Shown: positions 11,428-23,707 of the stretch, piece after piece
Layout: every line of letters starts with the position of its first letter
How positions within the stretch are numbered: position 1 is the stretch's first letter
NCBI GenBank assembly: GCA_947179485.1
Contig: OX359246.1
Span: forward strand, 35,133,632 to 35,197,631
Reading direction: 5' to 3'
Length of the DNA: 64,000 nt
From: Allacma fusca
Lineage: Eukaryota > Arthropoda > Collembola > Symphypleona > Sminthuridae
The notes under the pieces: generated by a model
Database searches by the model: none
What the model was told of the DNA's origin: nothing
The model's input: the letters and a program-made list of their open reading frames with translations, nothing else
Translations under genes and position numbers: made by a program

Positions 11428-12842
11428 TTTGTCTATAAATTGACGGAGCAGATCCAAACAAATTGTAATTCGTGCCTAAAATATTAAGGATTTTTTTCCG
11501 GACAATACAATGAAAGATCCCTTCAAAGAGCTGAAGATTCAACTGAAATGTCCTAAAATACTAAAATTCTGACGCAAACTGTCGTCTCCATTGAAAACAC
11601 ACTCATTTTAAAATGAGGGGGAGCTTGTCCAGTAAAGGAGAACATGGGCTTTAATTGCGATGCCAATGGGTTACATGCATTTTCTAAAATACCCAAATAC
11701 TAATAGTGTCCGTATGAGTTTGTAAGTAGTGGCAGGTGGGGCTATGCGAGACGTTAGGAATAGTCATCACGTACCTACATAATATCAAGTATAATTGTTT
11801 AACAATTACAAAGAAACATCCATGTCAAGTCATCCGCCCAAGCAAAATTTGGTTCGTTTGCAGGTTTATGGAAGTTCCGTGCTCAAGTCATTTATCATAA
11901 ATTCCTCGGAAATACAAGGACGCCGGGTAATAGGAAGGGATTCTCTTTCTCGTAATCAAGCATTACCTGCATTTTCTGACACAGTTGAGTCCTCATTATG
12001 ATTATGAAGTGTTGTTAAATACTTCATTAATTGCTTGTACCAGTTTGAAAGACTAGTTCATAATGGCAGCAGCTGTGAGAGTATATAGTGACATCACGTA
12101 CCGTAGCTAGTCATAGAAAATGACTGCTGTTGGTATTACATACATATAGTAACAGTCGAATATGAAAATATCCAAAATGCATCATCAGCTTACGTATCTG
12201 AGAAAATGTTCATTTAGCTTTAATACAGCTCAAATATGCAAAGTACAGGAAATTTCCTGAGGAACATCCTTAGACCTGCCAACATTACAAGAACATAAAG
12301 TATGGCTTTATTACCATTGTGTACGTACATCCGTACTTCACACTCTTCAATTAAATCCATTCGAACATTCGAATCTTTAAGGGATAAAATACAATTTCAA
12401 GGAAACATTTCTGAAAGACCATTTCACAAAATCACATGTATTATGATGCTTACATTCTAGGAATCATAGTATTTAAAATAGTAAATAATAGACTTATTTT
12501 GGTCCGAGTAATATTTTATGTGTAACCCTGAAATATGGATTTTGGACCGTTTGTACATGTAATTATATACAAGGGTTAAAATATATCTTAATAATGGCGT
12601 TTGATCACCCAGGCGACAGTGCATTCGTGTTTCAATAAATATAAATTATTAAATTACTCCTTAAGCTTGTTTGAAGTTCCAGACCAACCTTCCAGCACTG
12701 ACTAGAACTATAAGTAGATACATATGTATCTGCATGGTAATATGCAGCTGTGCTAACAATAAGAACTACGTGAAATGAAACCTTCTCTTCCAACCTGTTA
12801 CCATATGTATATTCATGCCTAATGCGTTACTCCAAATAATAA
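11428..12842. other. Intergenic between Gr-like genes B and C
   Basis: About 1.4 kb of AT-rich DNA between two tandem minus-strand receptor genes. It should contain the promoter of gene B and the 3' UTR of gene C. No further exon, RNA gene or organised repeat is apparent. Confidence 0.5.
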
Positions 12843-14735
12843 TTATTTACTATACATACAAATCAAATCAATAACAAGATCAAAAACAATGCTCCAAACA
12901 ATGAGGCAAGTCGTTTTGGACATGGAATAAGCAATGGATACCTTCACTCCAATTGACCTCAAGGACCGGAAAGTTTTGTCATAATTCCGGCCCAGATGAA
13001 GTCTCCAAGATTCCTTGTACCCATCGGACAGCTCCTTGATTTTCCCGAGTACAAAGTACACATCCGACTCAATCACGAACCACATCACCACCCCAATGGG
13101 GAACATAGCAAATTCCCCTGTGGGTATTTCCTGATGAAATGTCACGCTCACGAAGATAGCAATCACATGAAGACTAATATTTAGTATTTTGAAGGCCGGT
13201 ATGAGCACCCCTGCACAGCAAGAATTGAAATGAGCATTGATAACTTGGAATGTTTTGTAATTAGGAATCACTTCCGCTACTGTGACGGGCTTTAGGATTT
13301 TCTTCTCCTCGCCTGATTTCCCTGTTGGACTGCAATTTACATACATTCAAAAATACATTACGTTCAAATAAACAAATCAGGAACGATATTCATTTTTGAA
13401 ATTATAGGAAACCAATCATCGGCTTCACCAAATAATAAAACTAAATTAACCACCTTGGCCACTTAGGCCACATTTGTTAGGTAATTCCGAGCAACTTTTA
13501 CAATAAAATTCATTTTCAGGAATCCGGTTCGGCTTGGAATTTGGAACTTGAGAAAGGAAGTTAATGTAAGTTAATCTAATTTACTGTAAATAAGGGGTCA
13601 AAAATTGTGATAATCTAAAAGCATTACGCCTAGCTTATTAAGTCTTGACAAAATCAAACAGCTCATGTATTTATTTGTCATTCATAAAACCTGAGCTATC
13701 ATTATACAACACCTACATGTGATCCTTTGAATTAGTATGGGGGTCTTGTATAGATATATCCCGCTATCCCCCCCCCCAACCCAAATGGTTTTATACACCT
13801 AATTCTGAATTGTTCCAGCAAACATACCAAATCACACAATTGAATTGAAGAAATCATCACAAATCTTACCGACTCAGCTCATGTAGCCAGTAGTTGCCAG
13901 TATGGGCGTAGATGATGAAAATATAAAAAACATTATTGAAAGTCATGCAGAACTTGAGGATATAAGTGACCTCGGCCCCAACCCACAAGTAAAACAACCA
14001 AATTGGCTTGTCTTCCGGAGCGATGGGAAATCCCGAATAGAGATATCTATCATCCTCAGGATTTTTCACAAATGATGACACTATCAATATAGCATACACG
14101 AATGCCATGTACAATGAGGAGAAAATGTTGTCATCGCATCCATCACTTTTCTCCTTTACTTTCTTGCTCTTCTTCCCTTTCCCTCCACTGTCATTTGCTC
14201 TCTCCTCATCAGTCAGGAGGAAAGTATTCCTTTCAGGATCTGGCAAGTATTTATCTGGAAGAATTATAAATAAGATCCTTTAAAAAGAGAGCCTTTTTAA
14301 AGAGCTTTAAAAAAAACTATCCTGGAGAAAGGTAAAAAATAACTATTGCGATGGCTATTTCATTTTGATATCCTTACCTGTGTAATAGCGGTCAAAGCTT
14401 AGAAGCCTATTCATAATTTGAGCCATCTCATCGGATTTTGTCCAAGTTTGATATTGGAAAATAAAATAAATAAAATACACGAAAACATATAGGAAATCTA
14501 CGGAGAGCTTGGAAATGGGACGGTTCCCAGTGGTCACTCCTATAAAGACAGTTCTGTACATCCAAATGGTCATGGCAAGGGACAGGAGTACGTTCAGAAT
14601 GCAAAAAATCTTCCTAACTCGGCTCATCCCAACAACCCTCCCCATTTTAGAATCCCACGTAAAAGGTATTGCATGTAAGAATGCCGCGACTTTGTAATGC
14701 TGGATTAGAAACTTGTGACTTTTTTTACTCAGCAT
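12843..14735 (-). CDS. Gustatory-receptor-like 7TM chemoreceptor C
   Basis: The CDS is complement(join(12843..13329, 13870..14254, 14378..14735)), encoding 409 residues. The ATG at 14735 gives MLSKKSHKFLIQHYKVAAF. Introns are phase 1 (donor GTAAGG, 123 bp) and phase 2 (donor GTAAGA, 540 bp with a C-run near 13770). Gene C aligns with gene B throughout. Shared features are a W-D-S block near residue 25 (PFTWDSK versus PYKWDSE), a Lys-rich intracellular loop (GGKGKKSKKVKEKSDG), then NIFSSLYMAFVYA, PIAPEDKP, WLHELSRPTG, HFNSCCAG and FRSLRSIGVKVSIAYSMSK. B and C are thus neighbouring tandem duplicates, and A is a more distant relative. It has the same predicted role as gene B: an odour or taste channel subunit in sensory dendrites. 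Confidence 0.76.
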
Positions 14736-16977
14736 TTTAACTCTGGCCCTGTCTCAAAATATCTTTTTTTCAGAAAGATATTTTCAAAAAGATTTACTCT
14801 TAATTGTGCCGACGAACTGAATGATTTTTAGAGGAGAAACTACTTTTCCACACTCAAGAGTATTAGTTGAGAAATACAACTCTGACTTACATTGTCTCTG
14901 TTGCAATGCTCCGCAGGTAATGATACGGAATTTTTATCTACTTTACTGAAATAATTATTATATTGAGCAAGGATGTAGTTATAGGACAGCCTACAACTCA
15001 TTAATTATGTCACTATAATAAATTGATTGTTTCCCCAGAGCGAGTCCGTCTTGAGGGGTTCGAAATATACTTAAGAAAAGTATTTCCCAATTTATTACAT
15101 TCCCTATTGGGAAGGTACTCCTCGGTTCAAGACAATCAGGACAGCTGCTAATGATGTATTTGGAAGGGGGAATTAAGTGATTATTGAGCAATAAAAGCAT
15201 CTCTCATTTTTCCCAAATGCTATTACAAATCCCATAGAATTGCTGTTAAATGTTCAGTGACGTCTGTGGGACTAATTTATTATTCATATTAATAACATCT
15301 TGAGTCGTTTCACCCAATTAGGGAGTCCGCATGACTCGGCTTTCTGTTCTTCTTAAAAACTTGTTGGTGAAAGTAGATACTTCCCCTCCATATATCCGTT
15401 ATCGACTGGTATCATTCTTCCCCGCCATGTTGTCAAGTATCATAAATACTACATGGGAGGGTTTTGACGTAAATTTTATGTACAAAAAAATATATATATA
15501 AAATCTCAATCTGCATATGGAGAGTTTCCTATAATTAAGGTCAGGAATCTCCTTTAGGGATATATGTATAGCGCCCTTTATTATTTTCAGGGAAATATTT
15601 TCAGAATGTTTTCCTTCGTGTGCATTTTCATAATAATTATTGAGGACACCTGCAAGGCGAGAGATTTCCTTTATGATTATTGGCCCTTATACCTGAAAGT
15701 TCTGTAGTAATTATTTATAGGGGTGTGATTACAATCAGCCTCAGTACTTGAGTTTATTACCGGAATATACTGATAGTCTCATAAATTTGTACTTAACTTA
15801 CTAAAGTATACTTTATGCTTGGATGCAATTATTTCTTAGGTGGTCCGTCAAAATGGCATTGGAAAGTATGAATGAAAATTTATATATGCATACGTATAGA
15901 AACGTGCTCATAACTGAAATAACTACATAAAAATCGATGGTAATACAAAATCGTAAAGTAAATTATAGGTTGGAATTGCAACGGTAAACTGAGTCGGTGA
16001 CTATGTCTACTCCAAATTCCAATAATTCTGAATGAACACTTATGCTTTTTATTTGTATTTAATTTGTAGCAATTAATTTGTAAGCACCAAATTCCATTAG
16101 GAGGGCTTGGGAGTTCTGAAACTAATGATGACAGCTTGCTAAGGATTGGTTTCGCTCGTATACTTTTTTTAATGGATATATGTCATTAATACTAATATCC
16201 AACTATATACGAGGACTAATTCCCTCGTGGGCACAAATGAACTAATTTATTGGTAATTAGCTACGGACATTGTTACCGGTAATCACAAAAACCTGTCCTT
16301 AATTGTGCTAATAAAGTTCCGGCTCGTGGACTGATAAATGGGAGATTGATTCTAGGTTTGATAAAAACAAAGCTATAATTATTTAACATTTTTTGAAGCA
16401 AGTCCAGGAGCTAGGTTTTTTCTTACAGTGGAAGGCTGTATTTTTAACCCCTGAGGGAAAGGAGATCTTTCCAGAGTTCCCTATAGAGAGGGCATACTGC
16501 AGTATCAGAAAAATTTGTTGGAGTAGATAATGAATCCGTAATTTCCTAGCTGCTGGGGATAAACTCTAGAATTTGGGGAATGTACATAAATAATTGCTAA
16601 TCATGCCATTCAGAATTTCGCACATGACCTTGTCTCTTGGTATAATTTTTTTTTATTAGAGCATGATATAACACCAATTATTATAGCACATTTAGCTTTA
16701 TAATTCGACAGTATAGAATAATTCAATTGGTGTGCGTTGTGAATAAATAGTTTTGCATGCACGCATGTATGTATTTGGAAACAATAAAACATGTATGAAA
16801 TTAAAAAAATATTGAAACTCAGGTACTCATTCTTATGAATGACACACAATAATGTTTTTTCGTAAATATAATTAATTATGTATATAGTCAATCTTCCAGA
16901 GACAGGCAGGAGGAATTGATTAGCTTAGAAATTGAAGATCCAGGAGAGGCTGCTGAAATCTGATGACGAGAGTGAGT
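14736..16977. other. Intergenic between Gr-like gene C and CHK-like gene
   Basis: About 2.2 kb of AT-rich sequence. Short open frames (for example 14991-15200 and 16610-16891, minus strand) have no recognisable composition or splice context. I see no gene, transposon end or array here. Confidence 0.5.
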
Positions 16978-19492
16978 TCAGGAATGAGAATTATTTGCAA
17001 ATTTTAAATAATAATTTACTAGAGAAATCATTGCAGCACTGCTGCCCTCAATCTTGTCCGGGTTGTCATCAATCCATTTGCTCAGGAGTACGTTGAACTG
17101 CTGGCTAAAGTCTTTAGGATCGCTCACTTCCAGACTTTGAATAGCCTCGAATCCAATGACTAAGAAAATCCCGAAGAGGAATGACATGGTTGACTTTTTC
17201 CCAAAGTCTTCTAGAAAAGCCTGCAAATTAATATAACATCAGAATTATCAGCATAAGCACATACAGATATATAGACCCTGTACACGATAACTTATATTAC
17301 GTCTGCAGGACTTTATGCACCGAAACAATTAATTATAATTGCATTAATTTTTCTAATATTACATTCATGGATTAATATCAGGGAGTAATAATTATTAGAG
17401 TCAAATTATACCGCACCTCATAGGTGAATTCAAATGGGTGTCCCAAAAGTTCCACGTTTGCTTTCAGTCCATCGAAATACAATTGGAGGAGCTCAACACA
17501 ACGATCCCGAACATCGGATTGACCGCTCAAGAAAATAAAATGCGCGAGGTCCAGGCTAGGCGAACCCAGACGAGAGAGCTAAAAGAATAAAAATAAGGTC
17601 ATAGTTTTAAAATCATTCTCATAACAAATAACACCTCAAAATAATAATTAATTTGCGAATTTAAAGCTCCTTTCAAAATAGTGTCAATTCACTTCGAATA
17701 GCTGGATCATCATAATAGATTGCAGGACCAACAGTAGGATTAGACAATTAATTATTATAATGAGTGACTCATAAAATTTCCCCTACGAAACATTAGCAGA
17801 AGGTAACCGGTATTTATATAAAATTGTAAATATAAATATTTCCACCGCATCGGTATAAATCTTAAAAATCCCCACACATTTCCTGGTATAGTCCTGTCCT
17901 CATATTTAATTCTAGGTGTACATGCACTAAAGCTACTACATTCAATTTAAATTTATTCCAGTTGAGAGCAAACCCAAAGGTTACACTTTCGCACGGTTAC
18001 AAGACTACAAAATAAAACAATATCGTCTCTATATGTATCTTCGATATTCCGACTGGAGGACCAATCGGACCGACAATCAAACTAAACAACATTCCCACAG
18101 ACATATAATTATTATCCATTCTAATCTCAAGACAGATGACAAGCCCCCATACCTGGAAATCAATGAAGACAACTTTCTCATGATCGCTACTAAACATCAT
18201 GTTGTTGTTCCAGCAATCCCCATGACACACTGTGGTAAGTAAATTGTCCGCTTGCAGACAGTCGTAGAATGTTTGTGCGAGCTTGCCTCTAAAGCTTCGC
18301 AGAAATTCGTACTTCTCGTCCTTCTCTTCATGGTTGCTCCTCTAGTAAAAAAAAAGAAAGAAAAAAAATTATTATGCCATCTGACCTTCATCAGTCATTC
18401 CTGCTATCTGTAATATTTATCTTCAATGTCAATAACATACATTGAATTATCTCAAATAAGAATAACAACCTCGCATTTACATATATCCAACATCGGTACG
18501 TTGTACAAATAAACAGGAAAGTAGGGCAGTCAAAGGACTCAAGTATATTACCTTGATAACTTCTATCGACATCTCGTACGAAGGCTCAAAGGACTGAGTG
18601 ATCATCCCAAAGTTGTCAAGTGTAATAAAAGTCTCCTCAAAATTCGGATGAGATTCCAAAAATGCATCCTTCCCCCCAGCAATTTCTATCATCACATGCG
18701 ACACTGCATGGAACTTCGCCAAGCTTTCTATTACAAGCCTAAATAAAATTTAAAAAAGTGTCATCGATACGGTATCAATCCACAATCCACACTCAACACT
18801 TATAATAGTAGCATTAAATAAAATTGAAAATTCGTCTTCCAAATTTAGATCCTCACTTGGCATGATTAAAATCCTGTCTTTGCTTCTTCGGCAGAACCAC
18901 ATATCCCTCCTTGGATAAATTCTCCATAATAATTACATTCTCATCAGCGAAGTACGTGAGGGGGAACATGTCAGTAACAAAGGCACTGTTTCTACAAAAC
19001 AAAACAAAAAGAATTACAACCCTCAACAATGACAAGAGCTTCGTCCATCAAAAAAGAGCACTCCTCATAAATCCAACAATAGTAATAATAATAATTGTAC
19101 CAAACAATAATAAATTCCTGACAATAAATTCTTTTTTATTACCCAATCTTTTAATTTTTTCACATAGAATCTTACCCATCAAGTCTCTCCTCACAGAAGG
19201 CCTTCATCTCCCTCATGTATTTAGTGAGAAAAATCCCTTCATTCAACATAACCTGGGTCATCTGGGCCTCGGCCTGGGGGTCAGGCAAGGGAGGAAGTCT
19301 TTTTTTAACGAAAAGTTCCATAGGCTCTTTCCCATTATCGAAGACAATCCTCACAGTCTCCACTACGCTGGCCGTATGCTCCCCTTTGAGCTCCGTCGGC
19401 CTTGTCAAGATCACCCTTGAAATGCTATCGAGGATCCCATTCGACTCCAGGACTTTGCTGAACTTTGCCTTTAGGTCTTCAGCCTCTGCCAT
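16978..19492 (-). CDS. CHK/EcKinase-like small-molecule kinase
   Basis: The CDS is complement(join(16978..17220, 17417..17578, 18153..18341, 18552..18738, 18857..18991, 19176..19492)), encoding 410 residues, the usual length for the family. All five introns are GT-AG and their phases (2, 2, 0, 0, 0 in transcript order) keep one frame. An N-lobe segment (ETVRIVFDNGKEPMELFVKK) carries the likely ATP-binding Lys. Next come ENLSKEGY (hinge area) and LAKFHAVSH. The catalytic motif CHGDCWNNNMMF lies at residues 252-263 and the Mg-binding VFIDFQ at 271-276. A C-terminal region with a hydrophobic helix (MSFLFGIFLVIGF) completes it. The HGDxWxxN and DFQ motifs define the CHK domain of the choline/ecdysteroid-kinase-like group. 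Members phosphorylate ecdysteroids or are implicated in detoxification. The substrate here is unknown. Catalytic residues look intact, so it is probably active. Confidence 0.85.
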
Positions 19493-22400
19493 AATTCCAG
19501 ACTTTTTTTTTCCTTCTTATACCTACTGTTTAAACGGGAGGAGAAAAAAAATAACTTGATGATAAGAATTATTCCTCAATAAATCCTTTTTAGATCCGAC
19601 AATATTTCTTATATGATATGTGTGTGCACAGCTCGGGATAGCGGAGTTGTGTACTTTGTACAACCGACCCCCCACAAAAATCCTATGATACTAACAGCTT
19701 GAGCCAAACTATCCTGCCCATCTGTTGACACTCAACAGTTGGACATCATCTCCTTCCACACAAGGGACATCAAAACCACTACTGCTCATCCTCACACCGA
19801 CAAAAAGAAAAGTCTCCTCTCAACTATCGCCATAAAGGATGTGACTATGTCTTACATCCACTTTATCCGCAATAACCTCCGAGCACATGCCAAGGACATG
19901 GTACAAATCCTATCTACCAATATTATACTTCCCCAAAGAATTTATGTTCCTTCTGATAGTGAGAGTCAAAAAACTCCAAGCTCTTCTCTTCACATACACA
20001 AACACACACACACACACACACTCACACGTTTCTCCAATAATAGTAGATACAGCAAGCTTGCGTCAAATAAATCATGTTGTTTGCAAATAACAACTTTAAC
20101 AGACACACACACACTTCATCCGCTTGTAAATTACTGATCGTAAGCAGTATTGGGGAAACCCACCTATAATTTGTAGTAATTTCAATAATGTTTTTTAAAC
20201 CTTGAATGCACGTAAATTGTTCAATTAAACACCCCCCCCCCCTTTGATGCACAAATGATTTGCGGCTCTTTATCCTTCTTCAAAAAATTTTTCAGGGATT
20301 GTTAGAATGTTGACAGCTATTTATATGTCTCTTGTTAATACAAATTAAAGTCTAAAGTCTGACAAACCTTCTCTGAACCCTGCTCAATTATACTGTGAGA
20401 GCCTGGAATAATATCCACCTGTCTTTACTTTTTCTTTCACGCCTGTCCCACATGGGAAAAATGTGATCCCAATGTCAAATTCAGTACTTCCTTTCTCTGA
20501 CAGTTACTCAAACCAGGGAACTACAAATATACAGTAATGCTTATGACAGCATTAAGGGAGCTAGAAAATATATAATGTGAAATAATTCGACATTAGTACC
20601 TTGAGAATAGATCCTGGGACCAAAAGTAGAGGAAAGGATGGGAAATCAAGTTAGGGGGAATGATATTGGATAAAATCTGATAGCTCTCTGGCAAATAATA
20701 GTACTACTGAGAGGAAAAAAACTCCAGTTATTTAATAGCTCTGGGAAATATATCCCTTACAAAAAGTGTTTCCTCAGAGGAATAGACCGGAGAGAGAGAA
20801 GAGTGCTACGCGGGAAGGGAGGACTCACACTTTATCCCCTTTATCCCTTGACCCACCTGTAAAATAGGTCACCCACCAGTTCTAGAACCTTCCCAATTAC
20901 CCAGTTACATGTAAAAATGTAAATGAAGCTTCCTCTTACTTGAAAATATGGGAAAAACAGCTCTCTGCTTAAAAAAATACTCCACTTTTAATTTTTTTTT
21001 AAACTGTACAAAAATCACTGCTCTACAGTCCACTAGGCCGACTCCCCCTTTGCCCTTGCACCATTCAAAAAAAATGATACGGCAGGTGTTCACGTGTTCA
21101 CCCAATCTATAATCATGGACTATATTTTTTCTAAATAAAAATACAAGAATTCTTCCCAATCCTACTCTTGAGACACTCACAACTAAGGGCTAATGTCATG
21201 GGTAATAGAGATGAGCCGCACTTTCTTATTTCTCCCAAGACAACTCTGACACATGCTGCTCCTGCTCCTGCTGCACTGTATGGTCACGGGACATGAAAGT
21301 AGGTGCAGTATTACAACATCAAAGGCATACATATCACCTAGTGGTGCACAAAAATCCACATCATCAAAAGCCCTCTCCATATTATACAAATGCTCCGTCC
21401 CAAACTTCAACTTAAGTAACCTCATCCTCTATGTATGAGAAAAAAAAAGTACAGTAATGCCAGCAAGTAAGTATACTTATACATAGCAGAGATCCCTCAC
21501 TACAATAAGTATACACACATTATACAAATCCACTAAAAGCAAGGGAGCACAACTTTTCCCCATGCTCTCCTCATTCATATACATACAAAGGGAAAAATTG
21601 TATTTACAACCAAGCCAAGGGAAAGGACAGACTCCAATAGAGAATCCCATTGAGTGAGGATTATTCTCTGACGTTCGAGGAAAAGCCGGAGAGTCCTTGC
21701 CTCTGGGAAGTGTATATTATTAGTAAACACATGGGAAAAAATAATTGCTAAGATGCTATCCCTCCCTCCCTCTTTATAAATTTTTGAAGGATTTTACAGT
21801 CTATGTTTTTAGGGTACATTCCTTTGGGGATTTGGAATTCTGTATTTCTGAGACTCTCCTCCTCCCCCCTGGGGACATGATGATATTTTAAGAAGCTCCC
21901 TCTGGTGGGGGTCTGAAATGTTTCTCTTACTCCTTAACATATATTTACTGGGAATATTCCCATATAGCCAGTGTCAGTGGCTGGTAAATATTATACTTGA
22001 GCACACAGTACAGTATGAGACATGAGAGCGGCTACCAAAATAATACTCACGAAAGTTTGGTGGAAAGAGTGCGGTGGAAGGATACCGGGGGCCCCATGAA
22101 GGTTCTGATCGGCACGAAACACGGCTCAAATCAGTTTCTAAATAGAAGGAAATAGTACGGAGGGGACAGCTTCTCTGGGTCTCAATTTCCGCCTAGGTTT
22201 CGAACAAGAGGAGCTCCAAACACCGTACTGTATCCTACCATCGTCGCAAACTACATTGCTGCAATACGGTGCAACAGCGAAACTTACAAACGTAACATTT
22301 AGATTGCTTTCCTCGGTACACTCACACACCTTTAGATGCGGAACATTCAAATACACATTAATCTCTATCTCTCTTACTACTTCTCTTCTCTTTCCCTTGT

Positions 22401-22700
22401 TTTCTTCCTAGAACTTTACCCCATCATTTAAATAATTCCCGTCATATAATCCTATAGACCAACTTCCTCCTCTCCTTTATTTATTTCCGTCTGTGTATAG
22501 ATTTCCCATATGTAAGAATTTTAGAGAGAGAGTCCTCCTATCTCTGAAGTTACATACTCAATTTGACATATAGTCAACAAAATAGTATTTCCTGTGGAGT
22601 ACCCACTTAATAATAGCAAACGTATATATCCTTGATTTAAAATATTTCAGGAGGTGGACACTCCTGACCTCTAGTGTTTAAATTTGGAACTATTTCGAAT
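19493..22700. other. Intergenic between divergent CHK-like gene and CSTF1
   Basis: No coding exon is seen over about 3.2 kb. It holds a CA microsatellite (about 19991-20027) and an 11-base C-run (20232-20242); the remainder is anonymous. Open frames such as 19739-20137 (+) are generated by the CA repeat and surrounding low-complexity sequence. Confidence 0.5.
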
Positions 22701-23707
22701 GTAGTTTTTTAAAGTGTTGTGTGAATCATGTGGGCAAAGTTTTGAGGAAATTTGTGGGAATTTGAGGGGATTTGAATTTATTAGGATTCAGGATTGAGGG
22801 AGCATCAAAACGGGAAGGAGGAAGACATCGAGAGAGAAAGTTGGATTTTTTGGGATTTTGAGGAAAAGGTAGGTGAAGGATGAATTGGAATAGTTCTTTT
22901 TATTAAGAAATAAGGATTATTGGAGAGGGATTTATTTTGGGGATATTTTGTTACATTTTTTTTAAGGATTTAGCTTGATGGGGATTGTTTCAAAATATTA
23001 GGTCAAGTTTGTGTTTAATTTTGTTGAAGTTTGGGTTTGATTTATTTGGTGGAGTTTGTTTTTAATTTTGATGAAGTTTGTTCTTGATTTATTTGGTGGA
23101 GTTTGTTTTTAATTTTGTTGAAGTTTGGGTTTGATTTATTTGGTGGAGTTTGTTTTTAATTGTGTGGTTTGATTTATTTGGTGGAGTTTGTTTTTAATTT
23201 TGTTGAAGTTTGTTCTTGATTCACTTTTTGGAGTTTGTTTTTAATTTTGTTGCTGAAGTAAGTTTTTACTGTTTTGGTTTATTTTAATTTGTTAGTGAAG
23301 CTTGTTTTAAAGTTTGTGAATTGAATAGTTTATGATTTTGTTGAAGTTTGATGTAATTCATTGGGTCAAGTTTCTTTGCATGATTGAGGTAGTTTGACTG
23401 AGGAAGGGTAAATTGCTTATGGTTTGATAAAGTGCGGTTTGTTTTTCTCGAATTTATTAAATTCAAGAGTGTGATTCATGTAGAGTGGTTTGAAGGGCTT
23501 GTGGGATGTTATGCAATTTTATGAAGTTGAGAATGAATGTAGGCGTGTTTAAATGTTTCGGAAGATAATTGAAATTTGAAGTTGTGGGGTGTAATGAATA
23601 AGTGGTGTTTTGTTGTTTAGTATTTCAGGTTCAGAGGATTTGCCCTGTGGACTTTGGAGAGTTGGGAAGAATTTTGTTGAGGAGGGAAGATTGTTGAAGG
23701 TTGAGTC
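22700..23707 (+). promoter_or_regulatory. Probable CSTF1 promoter/5' UTR with a UTR intron
   Basis: A G/A-rich block ends in GAGGAAAAG followed by a GTAGGT donor at 22869. A T-rich stretch follows and ends in TATTTCAG at 23621-23628, an acceptor, 79 nt before the CSTF1 ATG. This suggests a non-coding first exon ending near 22868 and a 5' UTR intron of about 760 bp. The minisatellite at 23001-23252 would lie inside that intron. The inference rests on splice consensus only, and the transcription start itself is not located. Confidence 0.4.
23001..23252. repeat. 47-bp minisatellite upstream of CSTF1
   Basis: Imperfect tandem copies of a T/G-rich unit contain ggtggagtttgtttttaatt followed by ttgttgaagtttg and a ttgatttattt tail. 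The ggtgga landmark recurs at 23048, 23095 and 23142 (spacing 47), then at 23180 (38, a shortened copy). A degenerate copy follows near 23229. The plus strand is strongly T/G-biased throughout. Confidence 0.85.

Noticed and set aside
11428-11457. N-terminal extension of Gr-like gene B to a TTG
   Set aside because: There is no ATG there. The ATG at 11427 aligns with the starts of Gr-like genes A and C.
19739-20137. 132-codon plus-strand frame upstream of CSTF1
   Set aside because: It runs through CA repeats, has no recognisable domain and no splice-site logic.
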